A DNA stretch of 64,000 nucleotides. It comes from a virus. How positions within the stretch are numbered: the stretch's first letter is position 1; the number at the start of each line of letters is the position of its first letter. The notes under the pieces were generated by a model. The model searched no databases. It worked only from the letters and a program-made list of their open reading frames with translations, and was not told the DNA's origin. Below, in pieces: positions 49,131 through 57,297 of this stretch. The stretch spans positions 1 to 64,000 of IMG/VR virus record IMGVR_UViG_3300042691_052885, one strand, 5' to 3'. A program made the translations under genes and the position numbers.

Positions 49131-49493
49131 ATGAACTACACAAATTTTTCTAAATCGCGTAAAAACGCAATTGAGTACATCTGCATTTCTATGAATGTGC
49201 AAGACATCACAACTCCACGCCAGGAAAAAAACGGAACAACCATGTTGTATGATCCAATTTCCGAAGCAAAATACACTTTGCATACAAACGGTTACATTCG
49301 CCGTTACACACAAAAACAATTTTGGCCTTACTCTGGACAATGGGTTGGATATCAATTGAACCGCACTAAAAAAGTTTTTGGCGGAACTGAAAGAATTATG
49401 GCTTCTGCCGATGAGCAGATTGTAATTCTTATCAATGCAATTGTTAACTACCGCACCTCGTATCTTAAATGCTTTAACCATACAAATTACTAA
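49131..49493 (+). CDS. Hypothetical protein, 120 aa
   Basis: Basic, Tyr-rich protein (TLHTNGYIRRYTQKQFWPYSG, then SADEQIVILINAIVNYR). The ATG at 49131 follows the promoter module. No family is recognised. Confidence 0.62.
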   Translation: MNYTNFSKSRKNAIEYICISMNVQDITTPRQEKNGTTMLYDPISEAKYTLHTNGYIRRYTQKQFWPYSGQWVGYQLNRTKKVFGGTERIMASADEQIVILINAIVNYRTSYLKCFNHTNY

Positions 49494-49981
49494 TGGGAAC
49501 CAACTATTACCGCATACCTTCTGAAGAGGAAATGCAAAAACGCAAAGACGATTTGCTGAAAAGAATAGAAGAGATGGACATATCCGCTTCCGCGGCTTCC
49601 ACAAATTTTTGCATCACAAATCCAGATGGGTGGGAACAATACAGTCCATGGGATCTTTTTACAGAAGGTACCCGAGTACACTTAGGAAAACGCTCAGGCG
49701 GCTGGAAGTTTACTTGGAATTTCCATGAAGAGGAATACTACCAAGATAAAGCCACGCTGGAAGCTTATGTTCGAAGTGGCCGTGTAATTGATGAATACGG
49801 TGAAGAACTTACACCTGATGAATTTTTGGAAATGGCGTATAATTGGTGTATTGATGGATGGGACAGCCAAACCTATTATGAAGAACATCCGGAAAGCAGT
49901 ATAGGCTGGATTGATTACAGTAAGCATATTGATCGCTACGTTGACGGTTTACGTGTATTTTCATCAACAGATTTTTGCTAA
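49493..49981 (+). CDS. Conserved phage protein, MGTNYY family
   Basis: 162 aa. It begins MGTNYYRIP and contains VHLGKRSGGWKFTWNF (about 62-77) and a helical, Trp-rich C-terminal part. Small proteins with MGTNYY and HLGKxxxGWxF motifs are widespread in phages and have no assigned function. Overlaps neighbours by one base at each end. Confidence 0.68.
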   Translation: MGTNYYRIPSEEEMQKRKDDLLKRIEEMDISASAASTNFCITNPDGWEQYSPWDLFTEGTRVHLGKRSGGWKFTWNFHEEEYYQDKATLEAYVRSGRVIDEYGEELTPDEFLEMAYNWCIDGWDSQTYYEEHPESSIGWIDYSKHIDRYVDGLRVFSSTDFC

Positions 49982-50448
49982 TGGCACTGGATAAAAACAA
50001 GGTTTGCAATGTTATGCTAGGCATGATGGGTGAACGGATTGTTGCCAAAATTCTACGGGATCGCGGACAACAAGTGGAAGAATCGCTGGACCCTTTTGAC
50101 GCAGAAAAAGATATGTTTGTTGACGGTGAACGGGTAGAAGTAAAAACCCAGGTTCCAATATTGACAGAAAATTCATTTGCGGTATCGGTTAGGCAGAGGA
50201 CTAAATTGTACAATTGCAGATACGTCTATTTTGTTAGTGTTCCGCCTTCCAAATGGCCGGATGAACTTGGCGGAAATGTATACGAATTGGACATGGCGGC
50301 TGACGTAAAGGCGTACCGGTGGTCAACAAATAATGGTAGAGAAATGATATGCTTTCCACGAAATCAATCTGCTATGAAACTCATTGGAAAGGTCACAGAT
50401 GAGCGGCTGATAAATACAATGAAAGATCTATCAACCTCTTATTTGTAA
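49981..50448 (+). CDS. Possible PD-(D/E)XK nuclease-like protein
   Basis: 155 aa. A helical start with GMMGERIVAKILRDRG is followed by DPFDAEKDMFVDGERVEVKTQV (about 37-58). The spacing of E near the first helix, D and E-V-K gives an E...D...ExK core like restriction-fold nucleases and Holliday resolvases. YVYFVSVPPS follows as the next strand. It could be a repair or restriction-type nuclease; the substrate is unknown. ATG at 49981. Confidence 0.6.
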   Translation: MALDKNKVCNVMLGMMGERIVAKILRDRGQQVEESLDPFDAEKDMFVDGERVEVKTQVPILTENSFAVSVRQRTKLYNCRYVYFVSVPPSKWPDELGGNVYELDMAADVKAYRWSTNNGREMICFPRNQSAMKLIGKVTDERLINTMKDLSTSYL

Positions 50449-50453
50449 TTTGA

Positions 50454-51203
50454 ATGCAGCAACTCTACGTTTACATACCTTCATATTTTGGTAGTGGAGA
50501 AAAACGCAAAGAGAGAATACGCATTCATAATCAGCAATTAAATTGGTTATTGCAGTCGCCAAGAGTAAAACACATTTTTGTGTGTTCACAGGATTACCAT
50601 TTTGGCGAAAAGAAAAAGCACGAAAAGATTTCATATATAGATCATCCACAAATTTCCCCTGCCTCTGCTCGAAATGTTTTGCTAGAACATTTTTACCAAT
50701 CGGAAAATCCATTAGCAGTTTTTCTTGACAACGACATTTTTTCCGAGGACTACAGTTTTGATTTCTTTTGCAGATTTGCAGATGCGGTAAAGGAACACAC
50801 GGATTACAATGTACTAATGTTTGCTGGGCAGAAAGAAAGTCCGTCCACAAAAATTGCATGCCGGGTTAGTCCTACCACTTCATTCATTACCCAGTTTTTC
50901 TTTATCACAAAGAACACTGAACAGTATTTTGATGAAGCGCTAAAAGATATGGAGGACTATGAATTCGGTATACGTTTAAGATGCAATGGAGGCCAGTTAT
51001 ACAGCGCAGAGGATCATGGATTTTATCATCACACGTACGAAAACAGCGTAATATACGAATCATGGAGCGAACGCCAAACAAAGTATTCCGGCGTTAGAAA
51101 TGAAATACACGAAAGATACGCAAAAATACTTGGGCTGCCTCTGTATCACTGGTTAGCTTTGCAGGAACACAAAAATATCACAATACAATTGAATAGGCTA
51201 TGA
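50454..51203 (+). CDS. Glycosyltransferase-like protein (GT-A fold)
   Basis: 249 aa. The N-terminus YVYIPSYFGSGEKRKERIRIHNQQL and the block LAVFLDNDIFSEDYSFDFF (about 87-105), with a DxD-type DND, suggest a GT-A nucleotide-sugar transferase. DMEDYEFGIRLRCNGGQLYSAEDHGFYHHT (about 165-195) resembles the acceptor side with an ED and His motif. It lies immediately before the secreted T9SS protein with an ATGA overlap, so it may modify that protein or another surface partner. Confidence 0.6.
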   Translation: MQQLYVYIPSYFGSGEKRKERIRIHNQQLNWLLQSPRVKHIFVCSQDYHFGEKKKHEKISYIDHPQISPASARNVLLEHFYQSENPLAVFLDNDIFSEDYSFDFFCRFADAVKEHTDYNVLMFAGQKESPSTKIACRVSPTTSFITQFFFITKNTEQYFDEALKDMEDYEFGIRLRCNGGQLYSAEDHGFYHHTYENSVIYESWSERQTKYSGVRNEIHERYAKILGLPLYHWLALQEHKNITIQLNRL

Positions 51204-52780
51204 AAAAACTATTACTACTCTTATTGCTAATTCCAACATTGGTTTTTGGCCAATGCGCTGGAAATCAGTCATTCACGCTTAACCCGGCGCCAGTAAACGG
51301 TACATATCAGCCAGGCACCGTAGTAACTATGTGTTATACCATGAATGGCTGGGACACTGGCTTTGGATCTAATTGGATAGAAGGATTCGGTATTACGTTA
51401 GGTCCAGGCTGGGTTTCCTATACTCCGGTATCAGGACCCGATGACTGTGGAGGCGCTGTTGTAGATCAGGGCTGGCTTTGGCTCGAGACCATAACCAATA
51501 ACGCAGGCACACTTACGGTAGGTCCAGGCTATTTTTATGAAGGTCCTACTGGCGTAATTGATGGCAACCCAGGAAATGATTGGGGAGACTTTGGTACCAA
51601 TTGTTTGTGGACTTTTTGCGTTCAATTACAGGTGTCTGACGAATGTGATCCATTATCGCTGTTAATAGAAGTAACGCCATACGCCGATGGCACAATGGGT
51701 AGCTGGGGAAATGAAGCTTGCTTTGATCCACCGTTTCAGGTGTTTGGAGGCACGATAGCCGGCGGTGATGTTAATACGGATCCAATAACTCCGTGCCCAG
51801 ATACGGTTTGCGATTTTACAACATCAGTATACGCTGTAAACAATACGCCAGGATCTATTTATGATTGGCAATTAAGTGGAGGAGGCGCGCTAACAACTGA
51901 TGGAGGACACGATGTTTCGGTATATTGGGGTGACGTTGATGGCGATTATATTTTAAGCGTTCAGGAAACCACTGCCGACGGCTGTGTAGGAGAGATCCAA
52001 ACTTGTAGTGTACACTTGGTTAATCATAATAATTTTGTAACTCTTGGCGTTTCCGAGTACCGTTTATGTCCAGGCGAAATAGTTCCTCTGTTTGCAAGTC
52101 CATCAAACGGAGTATGGACCGGTGAACATGTTGTAGGACCGTTTTTTAATGCCGATGAACCAGGCATATTTTATCCAACTTATCAATTGGATGTGTACGG
52201 TTGCCTATTTACTGGAACCACTACGGTATATGTAAGACCACCCTTTGAAGCGCTCCCAATTACGGCGTCAAGCAATTTTATTGATTTTTGCTATCAACCG
52301 TATCGCCAAATATATGAAGCACCGGATTCTGCGGGTTTTACATATACCTGGTATGTGGATGGAGAAATCTTTAATGGAGTTGGACCAATTATAGAAGTGG
52401 ATTATCCTGACAGCTCAATGAGCCATACTATAGAAGTTTTTGCAACCGATTCAATTGGATGTAAAAGCGAAAAAACTGGAATACTTATAGATACTCAAGC
52501 CTGCTTACGTCTGTATGTTCCTCAATCGTTTACGCCAAACAATGATGGATATAACGATGCTTTTACTGTTGTAGGATCAGCAATATATGAACCAAGACTT
52601 ACAGTGTATAATCGATGGGGAGCGCCTATATTCTTTTCAAATTCTCTAAGACCTGGGTGGAACGGCAATGATGGTAACGGATATTATTGCGAACCTGGAA
52701 TCTACCCCTGGTACTTTTCATACAAAGATGATCGAGGCTTTAACCATTCAACTCAAGGACATGTGGTACTTATTCGATAA
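51200..52780 (+). CDS. Secreted protein with T9SS/gliding-motility C-terminal sorting domain
   Basis: 526 aa. Residues 1-18 are a signal peptide (MKKLLLLLLLIPTLVFG then Q) of Bacteroidota style. Residues 20-190 form a Cys- and Trp-rich beta domain. About 195-435 contain PKD/Ig-like modules (VYAVNNTPGSIYDWQLSGGG; FTYTWYVDGEIFNG). The last 89 residues match the gliding-motility-associated C-terminal domain that directs type B export by the type IX secretion system: VPQSFTPNNDGYNDAFTV, LTVYNRWGAPIFFS, GWNGNDGNGYYCEPGIYPW, and a final strand ending VVLIR. Such cargo is crossed through the outer membrane by host machinery. In a phage genome it could modify the host surface, block adsorption or act in spread. 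Coupled to a glycosyltransferase-like gene. Confidence 0.9.
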   Translation: MKKLLLLLLLIPTLVFGQCAGNQSFTLNPAPVNGTYQPGTVVTMCYTMNGWDTGFGSNWIEGFGITLGPGWVSYTPVSGPDDCGGAVVDQGWLWLETITNNAGTLTVGPGYFYEGPTGVIDGNPGNDWGDFGTNCLWTFCVQLQVSDECDPLSLLIEVTPYADGTMGSWGNEACFDPPFQVFGGTIAGGDVNTDPITPCPDTVCDFTTSVYAVNNTPGSIYDWQLSGGGALTTDGGHDVSVYWGDVDGDYILSVQETTADGCVGEIQTCSVHLVNHNNFVTLGVSEYRLCPGEIVPLFASPSNGVWTGEHVVGPFFNADEPGIFYPTYQLDVYGCLFTGTTTVYVRPPFEALPITASSNFIDFCYQPYRQIYEAPDSAGFTYTWYVDGEIFNGVGPIIEVDYPDSSMSHTIEVFATDSIGCKSEKTGILIDTQACLRLYVPQSFTPNNDGYNDAFTVVGSAIYEPRLTVYNRWGAPIFFSNSLRPGWNGNDGNGYYCEPGIYPWYFSYKDDRGFNHSTQGHVVLIR

Positions 52781-53042
52781 ACTAAAATGCTCCATTAGGA
52801 TTCACCAATGGAAAACCTTTTTTGTAACCAATGGCAACATTATGAGAGAATGCAAACATTGCAAAACTCGTCAATATATGATGTTGGATAAGGCCAACCG
52901 TGAATTTACATGGGTGTCAAAACCAAAGTGGAAAACCGTAAATTACACTACAGAAATTATTGACTATCGAATAAAAAAGAAAAGCCAGACAAAACTTTTT
53001 ACACTTTCGAGAATAAAAAACTTATGGAATTCAAAAACTTAA
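52761..53042 (+). CDS. Hypothetical protein with CxxC finger, 93 aa
   Basis: Basic protein with CKHC (about 32-35) and a KTFFVTNGNIMRECKHCKTRQ context like half of a zinc ribbon. ATG at 52761 overlaps the T9SS gene by 20 nt. No family is recognised. Confidence 0.55.
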   Translation: MWYLFDKLKCSIRIHQWKTFFVTNGNIMRECKHCKTRQYMMLDKANREFTWVSKPKWKTVNYTTEIIDYRIKKKSQTKLFTLSRIKNLWNSKT

Positions 53043-53332
53043 ATTTCTCTCCCAGAATGTTTGGTGATGGTTGGGGTTGCCAAACGCAAATTGGAAATTA
53101 TGTACTCAGTGTACAGGCAGGGGAAGGCCTCTACTGTTCGCCCCGCGCTAACTTGGATTCTCCTGATTTGTATAAAACTTTTGAAGTTGCGGTATGGGAA
53201 TCTGGAGACTCGCAGGGCTGGGCGACTCAAATGTTTTTTCCGGAAAATGGAGATGACGTAGTATCAAATGTTACCCGAAAACAAATTACCGAGCTTATGA
53301 AAAAAATGGAAATGTATGGCACAGAAAAATGA
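53024..53332 (+). CDS. Hypothetical protein, 102 aa
   Basis: Beta-rich protein (GCQTQIGNYVLSVQAG, FEVAVWESGDSQGWATQMFF) ending in a helix. No family is recognised. It overlaps both neighbours by about 17-19 nt. Confidence 0.62.
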   Translation: MEFKNLNFSPRMFGDGWGCQTQIGNYVLSVQAGEGLYCSPRANLDSPDLYKTFEVAVWESGDSQGWATQMFFPENGDDVVSNVTRKQITELMKKMEMYGTEK

Positions 53333-53594
53333 ACCCCGCGAAATCTATTTGATGATTATTTTTGCATTGCTTATTTTACTGATAGCTACTGCAAGTTCTC
53401 CGATAAAAAAACCAAAAAAGATAGAAAGAACAGCAAAACCTATTGCATATCAATATTTGAATGATTCGGTAAAAGTTTGGTTTGTATGGACTGACAGCTC
53501 TGCAAATAAAATAATGAGCGCAGACACATCGGTGTTTTATCACAAGAGTCAGGCTCCAGGAATTAATGATATTGTAACTATTAAAATTCGCTAA
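53316..53594 (+). CDS. Single-span membrane protein, 92 aa
   Basis: One transmembrane helix (about 10-28, IYLMIIFALLILLIATASS) near the N-terminus, then a basic linker and a soluble part (YLNDSVKVWFVWTDSS). Possibly periplasmic. No family is recognised. Confidence 0.6.
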   Translation: MAQKNEPREIYLMIIFALLILLIATASSPIKKPKKIERTAKPIAYQYLNDSVKVWFVWTDSSANKIMSADTSVFYHKSQAPGINDIVTIKIR

Positions 53595-53596
53595 TA

Positions 53597-54802
53597 ATGA
53601 ATTCAATTGATACTCAATATAAGCAACTGCTTAAAGACATATTAGATTTTGGCTCCGATAAGTCAGATCGTACTGGTGTTGGAACTCGATCCATTTTTGG
53701 CTATACCATTAGGCATAATATGCAGGACGGCTTTCCTCTTCTCACCACAAAGAAAATGTATTGGAAAGGTATTGTAACAGAACTACTATGGTTTTTAAGA
53801 GGCGATACCAACATTAAATTCCTTGTTGATAATGATTGTCATATTTGGGATGGTGATGCCTATAAAGCCTATCAAAATCATTTTGTCGGGCACGAAGATA
53901 TTCCTTCAAAGGATTGGTTTATACATGAGATTAAGACTAATGATGAGTTTGCTAAGAAGTGGGGTGAATTAGGACCTGTGTATGGTAAGCAATGGAAAAA
54001 TTGGAAAACATTCTTTACTCAAAAACAAGGTATAGACCAAATACAAAACCTAATCAATGACCTTAAAACAAACCCAGACAGTAGACGACTAATGGTTTCG
54101 GCTTGGAATGTAGGTGAATTAAACGAAATGGTTCTTCCGCCTTGTCATTATGGATTTCAGGTTTATACAAGAGAGTTGACTTGGGAAGAGCAAGTACAGT
54201 GGGTGATGAAGAATACTAATGTTGAATTAGAAAATTTCTACATTGTTGAAGAGATTGCTAAAGATTCAACTCCTAAGCGAGCAATCTCTCTAATGTGGAA
54301 TCAACGTTCAGTAGATACATTCTTAGGTTTACCATTCAACATCGCCTCTTACGGTTTGTTACTTGAAATCATTGCTAAAGCAGTTAATATGGTTCCTGAC
54401 CAGCTGATTGGAAATTTAGGTGATGTTCATCTCTACAATAATCATTTTGAGGCAGCAAATGAAGTAATAGGAAGACCTTACGATCATACAGAACGTGAGG
54501 CTATGTTAAAGGCTGCAATGGGTACCGAAGATTACGAATACGCAATTTCACAACTCGCACCGTTTGGAGGAGGCATGGGTTTGCATTACGATCACCATAA
54601 AATTCCTAAAACAACTCGTGAACCGTACACACTGCCGAAGTTGGTAATCAATACTGAGTTTTGGCCAACGGAATCTGGAGAATGCGGAGTAGGTCCTTTG
54701 CATTCTAACATTGATACACTTATCAATAATATGCAGATTGATGACTTTCAAATAGTAGGTTATCAGTCGCATTCAGCAGTAAAAGCAAAACTCAATAACT
54801 AA
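53597..54802 (+). CDS. thyA: Thymidylate synthase ThyA with two insertions
   Basis: Makes dTMP from dUMP and methylene-tetrahydrofolate. Conserved: DRTGVGTRSIFG (about 24-35), LLWFLRGDTNIKFL, GPVYGKQW (about 126-133), catalytic Cys in PPCHYGFQVY (C183), and FLGLPFNIASYGLL (about 242-254). At 401 aa it is much longer than the usual 264. The extra residues lie at about 191-228 and 300-345 (TEREAMLKAAMGTEDYEYA, APFGGGMGLHYDHH). N248 in FNIASY is the residue that selects dUMP; dCMP hydroxymethylases carry Asp there, so this is a thymidylate synthase rather than a T4 gp42 analogue. Confidence 0.93.
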   Translation: MNSIDTQYKQLLKDILDFGSDKSDRTGVGTRSIFGYTIRHNMQDGFPLLTTKKMYWKGIVTELLWFLRGDTNIKFLVDNDCHIWDGDAYKAYQNHFVGHEDIPSKDWFIHEIKTNDEFAKKWGELGPVYGKQWKNWKTFFTQKQGIDQIQNLINDLKTNPDSRRLMVSAWNVGELNEMVLPPCHYGFQVYTRELTWEEQVQWVMKNTNVELENFYIVEEIAKDSTPKRAISLMWNQRSVDTFLGLPFNIASYGLLLEIIAKAVNMVPDQLIGNLGDVHLYNNHFEAANEVIGRPYDHTEREAMLKAAMGTEDYEYAISQLAPFGGGMGLHYDHHKIPKTTREPYTLPKLVINTEFWPTESGECGVGPLHSNIDTLINNMQIDDFQIVGYQSHSAVKAKLNN

Positions 54803-54803
54803 T

Positions 54804-55211
54804 ATGAATCTTGACGAAAGAAAAAGCCGAGTTAAAAAAATGTCGGCGCTAAAAACACAAGCTCACCGTGCATGGGAAGCTGGAGATAATGATGGCGATC
54901 CCAATGAACGTGACTACTGGGTTCATGGTTATGTTGCTGCAATTTTAGGAACTAGCGGAAAACGTTTAGGCCTGCTAAATTTTGAAGGCGACGTGTTATC
55001 AATAACAAAAGAACATCATGGAGCCATTCACGTATATGATCAATGGAGTCACGTAGTTATGGTATGTACTCGTGAAGAACTGGATGAATGGCTTGATGGA
55101 AAATGGGCATGGACCGACAGCAGCGGCAAAATTTGGAATTACACGACCGAGCATGAGGATGCCCGTACGCCTATTGAAAAAATTCATCACTTTTTAGACA
55201 CAAATAAATAA
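54804..55211 (+). CDS. Hypothetical protein, 135 aa
   Basis: Soluble protein with an acidic/basic helical start (ERKSRVKKMSALKTQAHRAWEAGDNDGD) and a strand-rich middle (VLSITKEHHGAIHVYDQWSHVVMV). One base after thyA. No family is recognised. Confidence 0.6.
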   Translation: MNLDERKSRVKKMSALKTQAHRAWEAGDNDGDPNERDYWVHGYVAAILGTSGKRLGLLNFEGDVLSITKEHHGAIHVYDQWSHVVMVCTREELDEWLDGKWAWTDSSGKIWNYTTEHEDARTPIEKIHHFLDTNK

Positions 55212-55214
55212 AAC

Positions 55215-55868
55215 ATGCAAAGATACGATATCATTAATAAGCTCATTAAGGAAAATAATTTTAAGAGCTATTTAGAAATCGGAGTGCGCAATCCCGCATA
55301 CTGTTTTGATTTAATTGATTGTGAAACAAAAGAAGGTGTTGACCCAGGAATTGAATTTGAAGCAAATCCGGTTAAATATCCGTATGAGTCTGATACTTTT
55401 TTTGAAAAGCTTGAAAGCAATGAATTGGATAAAGATCCGGATTTTAAGTGGGATATCATCTTTATAGATGGTTTACATGTAAGTTATCAAGTTTTGCGTG
55501 ATATAAAAAATTCATTAAAACATTTAAGTCCAAATGGATTTATTGTTTTGCATGATTGCAATCCGCAAGATATCTTTTTTGCTCGTGAAGACTATTCTGT
55601 TAATGGCAGGCCTGCTGCATGGAATGGCACTGTTTGGAAAGCATTGCATTATTTAAGAGTCAACTCGTCTTTGGATATTTGTACCTTAAACACAGATTGC
55701 GGTTGCGGAATTATTCGGTTTGAAAACCCAGATAAACCAAGGCCTTCTATAGAATTTGATAATCATTTTTATGAGTATAATACAATGTCAAAAAAACGCA
55801 GAAAAGATCTTGGATTAATTGAATTGCATGAATTCGAAGATTGGCTTACATACAAATTACGTGTATAA
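55215..55868 (+). CDS. Class I SAM methyltransferase-like protein
   Basis: 217 aa. Motif I is SYLEIGVRNPAYCFD (about 18-32). A later block KWDIIFIDGLHVSYQVLRDIKNSLKHLSPNGFIVLHDCNP (about 76-115) is the Methyltransf_24-type pattern found next to glycosyltransferases, where a DG-H and a final HDC bind metal or substrate. It probably O-methylates a sugar. First gene of the cassette leading to the two-domain glycosyltransferase. Confidence 0.78.
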   Translation: MQRYDIINKLIKENNFKSYLEIGVRNPAYCFDLIDCETKEGVDPGIEFEANPVKYPYESDTFFEKLESNELDKDPDFKWDIIFIDGLHVSYQVLRDIKNSLKHLSPNGFIVLHDCNPQDIFFAREDYSVNGRPAAWNGTVWKALHYLRVNSSLDICTLNTDCGCGIIRFENPDKPRPSIEFDNHFYEYNTMSKKRRKDLGLIELHEFEDWLTYKLRV

Positions 55869-55895
55869 CATTTTATCATATAAAACAAATACCAC

Positions 55896-56165
55896 ATGGA
55901 AAACAACATTAGTCCAAATGAGGCAAAAGACCGAGAAGATTACACCTTTGGCGCACTAGTTTTTGCAAAGGCTTTACACCATATTCTTAAAGAAGGCATG
56001 GGTGTTGCTATTGAAATTGAGGAATCCGAAAAGCATTCGTCATTTCCAGAATCTACCAAGTTTATCGTGTATTCCTTAAACGGAACAATACAAATAGAAC
56101 CAGCAACTCAGCCGCTAGAGCCGGGTGAAGTTTTTAATGTTTTAGATTGGCAAAACAATTTATGA
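55896..56165 (+). CDS. Hypothetical protein, 89 aa
   Basis: Small protein (FGALVFAKALHHILKEGMGVAIEIEESEKH, then a beta pair). Its TGA stop overlaps the next ATG (ATGA). No family is recognised. Confidence 0.6.
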   Translation: MENNISPNEAKDREDYTFGALVFAKALHHILKEGMGVAIEIEESEKHSSFPESTKFIVYSLNGTIQIEPATQPLEPGEVFNVLDWQNNL

Positions 56166-56788
56166 GCACCGAAGAAATTTTTAAGTCAACAACGGATTGG
56201 CCGTCCTTTGTATGCGTAGACAATTTTTATGATAACCCTGATGCAGTTCGAAATTTTGCGCTTTCACAAGAATTTATAGCGCATGAGCAGTATCACAAAG
56301 GAAAGAGAACTGAGGTCTTATACCGTCCAGAAAGTCTAAAACAAAAGTTTGAAAAAATCCTTGGAAGGAAAATTACAAAGTGGGTTGATTACGGCGTAAA
56401 CGGCTGTTTTCAGCACTGCGTTGCAAAAGACCAAATAGTTTATCATTATGATACACAGAATTACGCCGGTGTAATTTACCTAACGCCCGACGCCCCGCCA
56501 GAAAGTGGAACCACTTTTTATCGTTCTCGACGAAACAAATTAATGAAGATTCTGAATTCAAAGCAAGCATTGGCAACGGGAAAATCTTTCAATCAATTGC
56601 AAGCGGAAACTTTCTACAATGGGTTTTTTGATAAAACACAGTTTGAAATGGTGGACACCGTTGGCAATGTTTACAATCGTTTAGTCTTATGGGATGCTCA
56701 TATTTTGCATGCGGCAACTTCTTATTTTGGAACCAATCTTCAAAATTCAAGACTATTCCATCTTTTCTTTTTTGATGTTGAAAAATAA
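56162..56788 (+). CDS. 2-oxoglutarate/Fe(II) oxygenase-like protein
   Basis: 208 aa. The double-stranded beta-helix core shows QIVYHYDTQNYAGVIYLTPDAPPESGTTFYRS (about 97-128) with HxD, and RLVLWDAHILHAATSYFG near 180 with the distal His. A downstream SRLFHLFFFD could hold the 2OG-binding Arg. This resembles DUF6445-type oxygenases. It would hydroxylate a small molecule, sugar, protein or base; the substrate is unknown. The ATG at 56162 overlaps the preceding stop. Confidence 0.72.
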   Translation: MSTEEIFKSTTDWPSFVCVDNFYDNPDAVRNFALSQEFIAHEQYHKGKRTEVLYRPESLKQKFEKILGRKITKWVDYGVNGCFQHCVAKDQIVYHYDTQNYAGVIYLTPDAPPESGTTFYRSRRNKLMKILNSKQALATGKSFNQLQAETFYNGFFDKTQFEMVDTVGNVYNRLVLWDAHILHAATSYFGTNLQNSRLFHLFFFDVEK

Positions 56789-56796
56789 TAATCATT

Positions 56797-57288
56797 ATGG
56801 CAAACAATAACTTTCCAATATACGCGGATGATCGAGGATTTATTTCAGTGTTTGAAATTTTTAGCGGATGCGTACAAATAAACACGTCATACAATAAAAA
56901 CAAATACACCTTTCGCGGAATTCACACTCAAATAAACGGAGCTGAACAAACCAAGGTTATTCGAGTTTTATCCGGTAAAGCGCTAGTAATTACAATTAAT
57001 CTTAATAGGTCCTCACAAAATTTTGGCGAAATTTCCGAAACTTTATTGGAAGTAGGCCAGGAAATTACAGTGCCGAAAGGATTTGGAAATTCTTTTTTGA
57101 CATTGGAAGATAACACATTAATTCAATACGGCGTAGATTATCCGTATTCACCGGAAAATGAAAAACGCATTAATTGGAAAAGCATACCTGACATTAAGAA
57201 AACCGTGATTTCGTATTCGCAAGGAAACCCTATTACAATTAGTGAACAGGACAATACTGCTCCGCTTTTCCAATTCTCGGATTTTTAA
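56797..57288 (+). CDS. RmlC-like cupin (dTDP-4-dehydrorhamnose 3,5-epimerase-like)
   Basis: 163 aa. The RmlC plan is visible: DDRGFISVFEIF, KYTFRGIHTQ (catalytic-type His in FRGIHxQ, about 38-46), EQTKVIRVLSGKALVITINL, VGQEITVPKGFGNSFLTLED, and YSPENEKRINWKSIPDI. RmlC enzymes epimerise dTDP-keto sugars on the way to rhamnose and other deoxysugars. The GFAHGF motif has changed to GFGNSF, so the exact reaction may differ. Part of the glycan cassette. Confidence 0.78.
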   Translation: MANNNFPIYADDRGFISVFEIFSGCVQINTSYNKNKYTFRGIHTQINGAEQTKVIRVLSGKALVITINLNRSSQNFGEISETLLEVGQEITVPKGFGNSFLTLEDNTLIQYGVDYPYSPENEKRINWKSIPDIKKTVISYSQGNPITISEQDNTAPLFQFSDF

Positions 57289-57297
57289 TACTGCACT

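Noticed and set aside
53597-54802. ThyA homologue as a dCMP hydroxymethylase (T4 gp42 analogue)
   Set aside because: The FNIASY motif keeps Asn at the base-selecting position; hydroxymethylases have Asp there.
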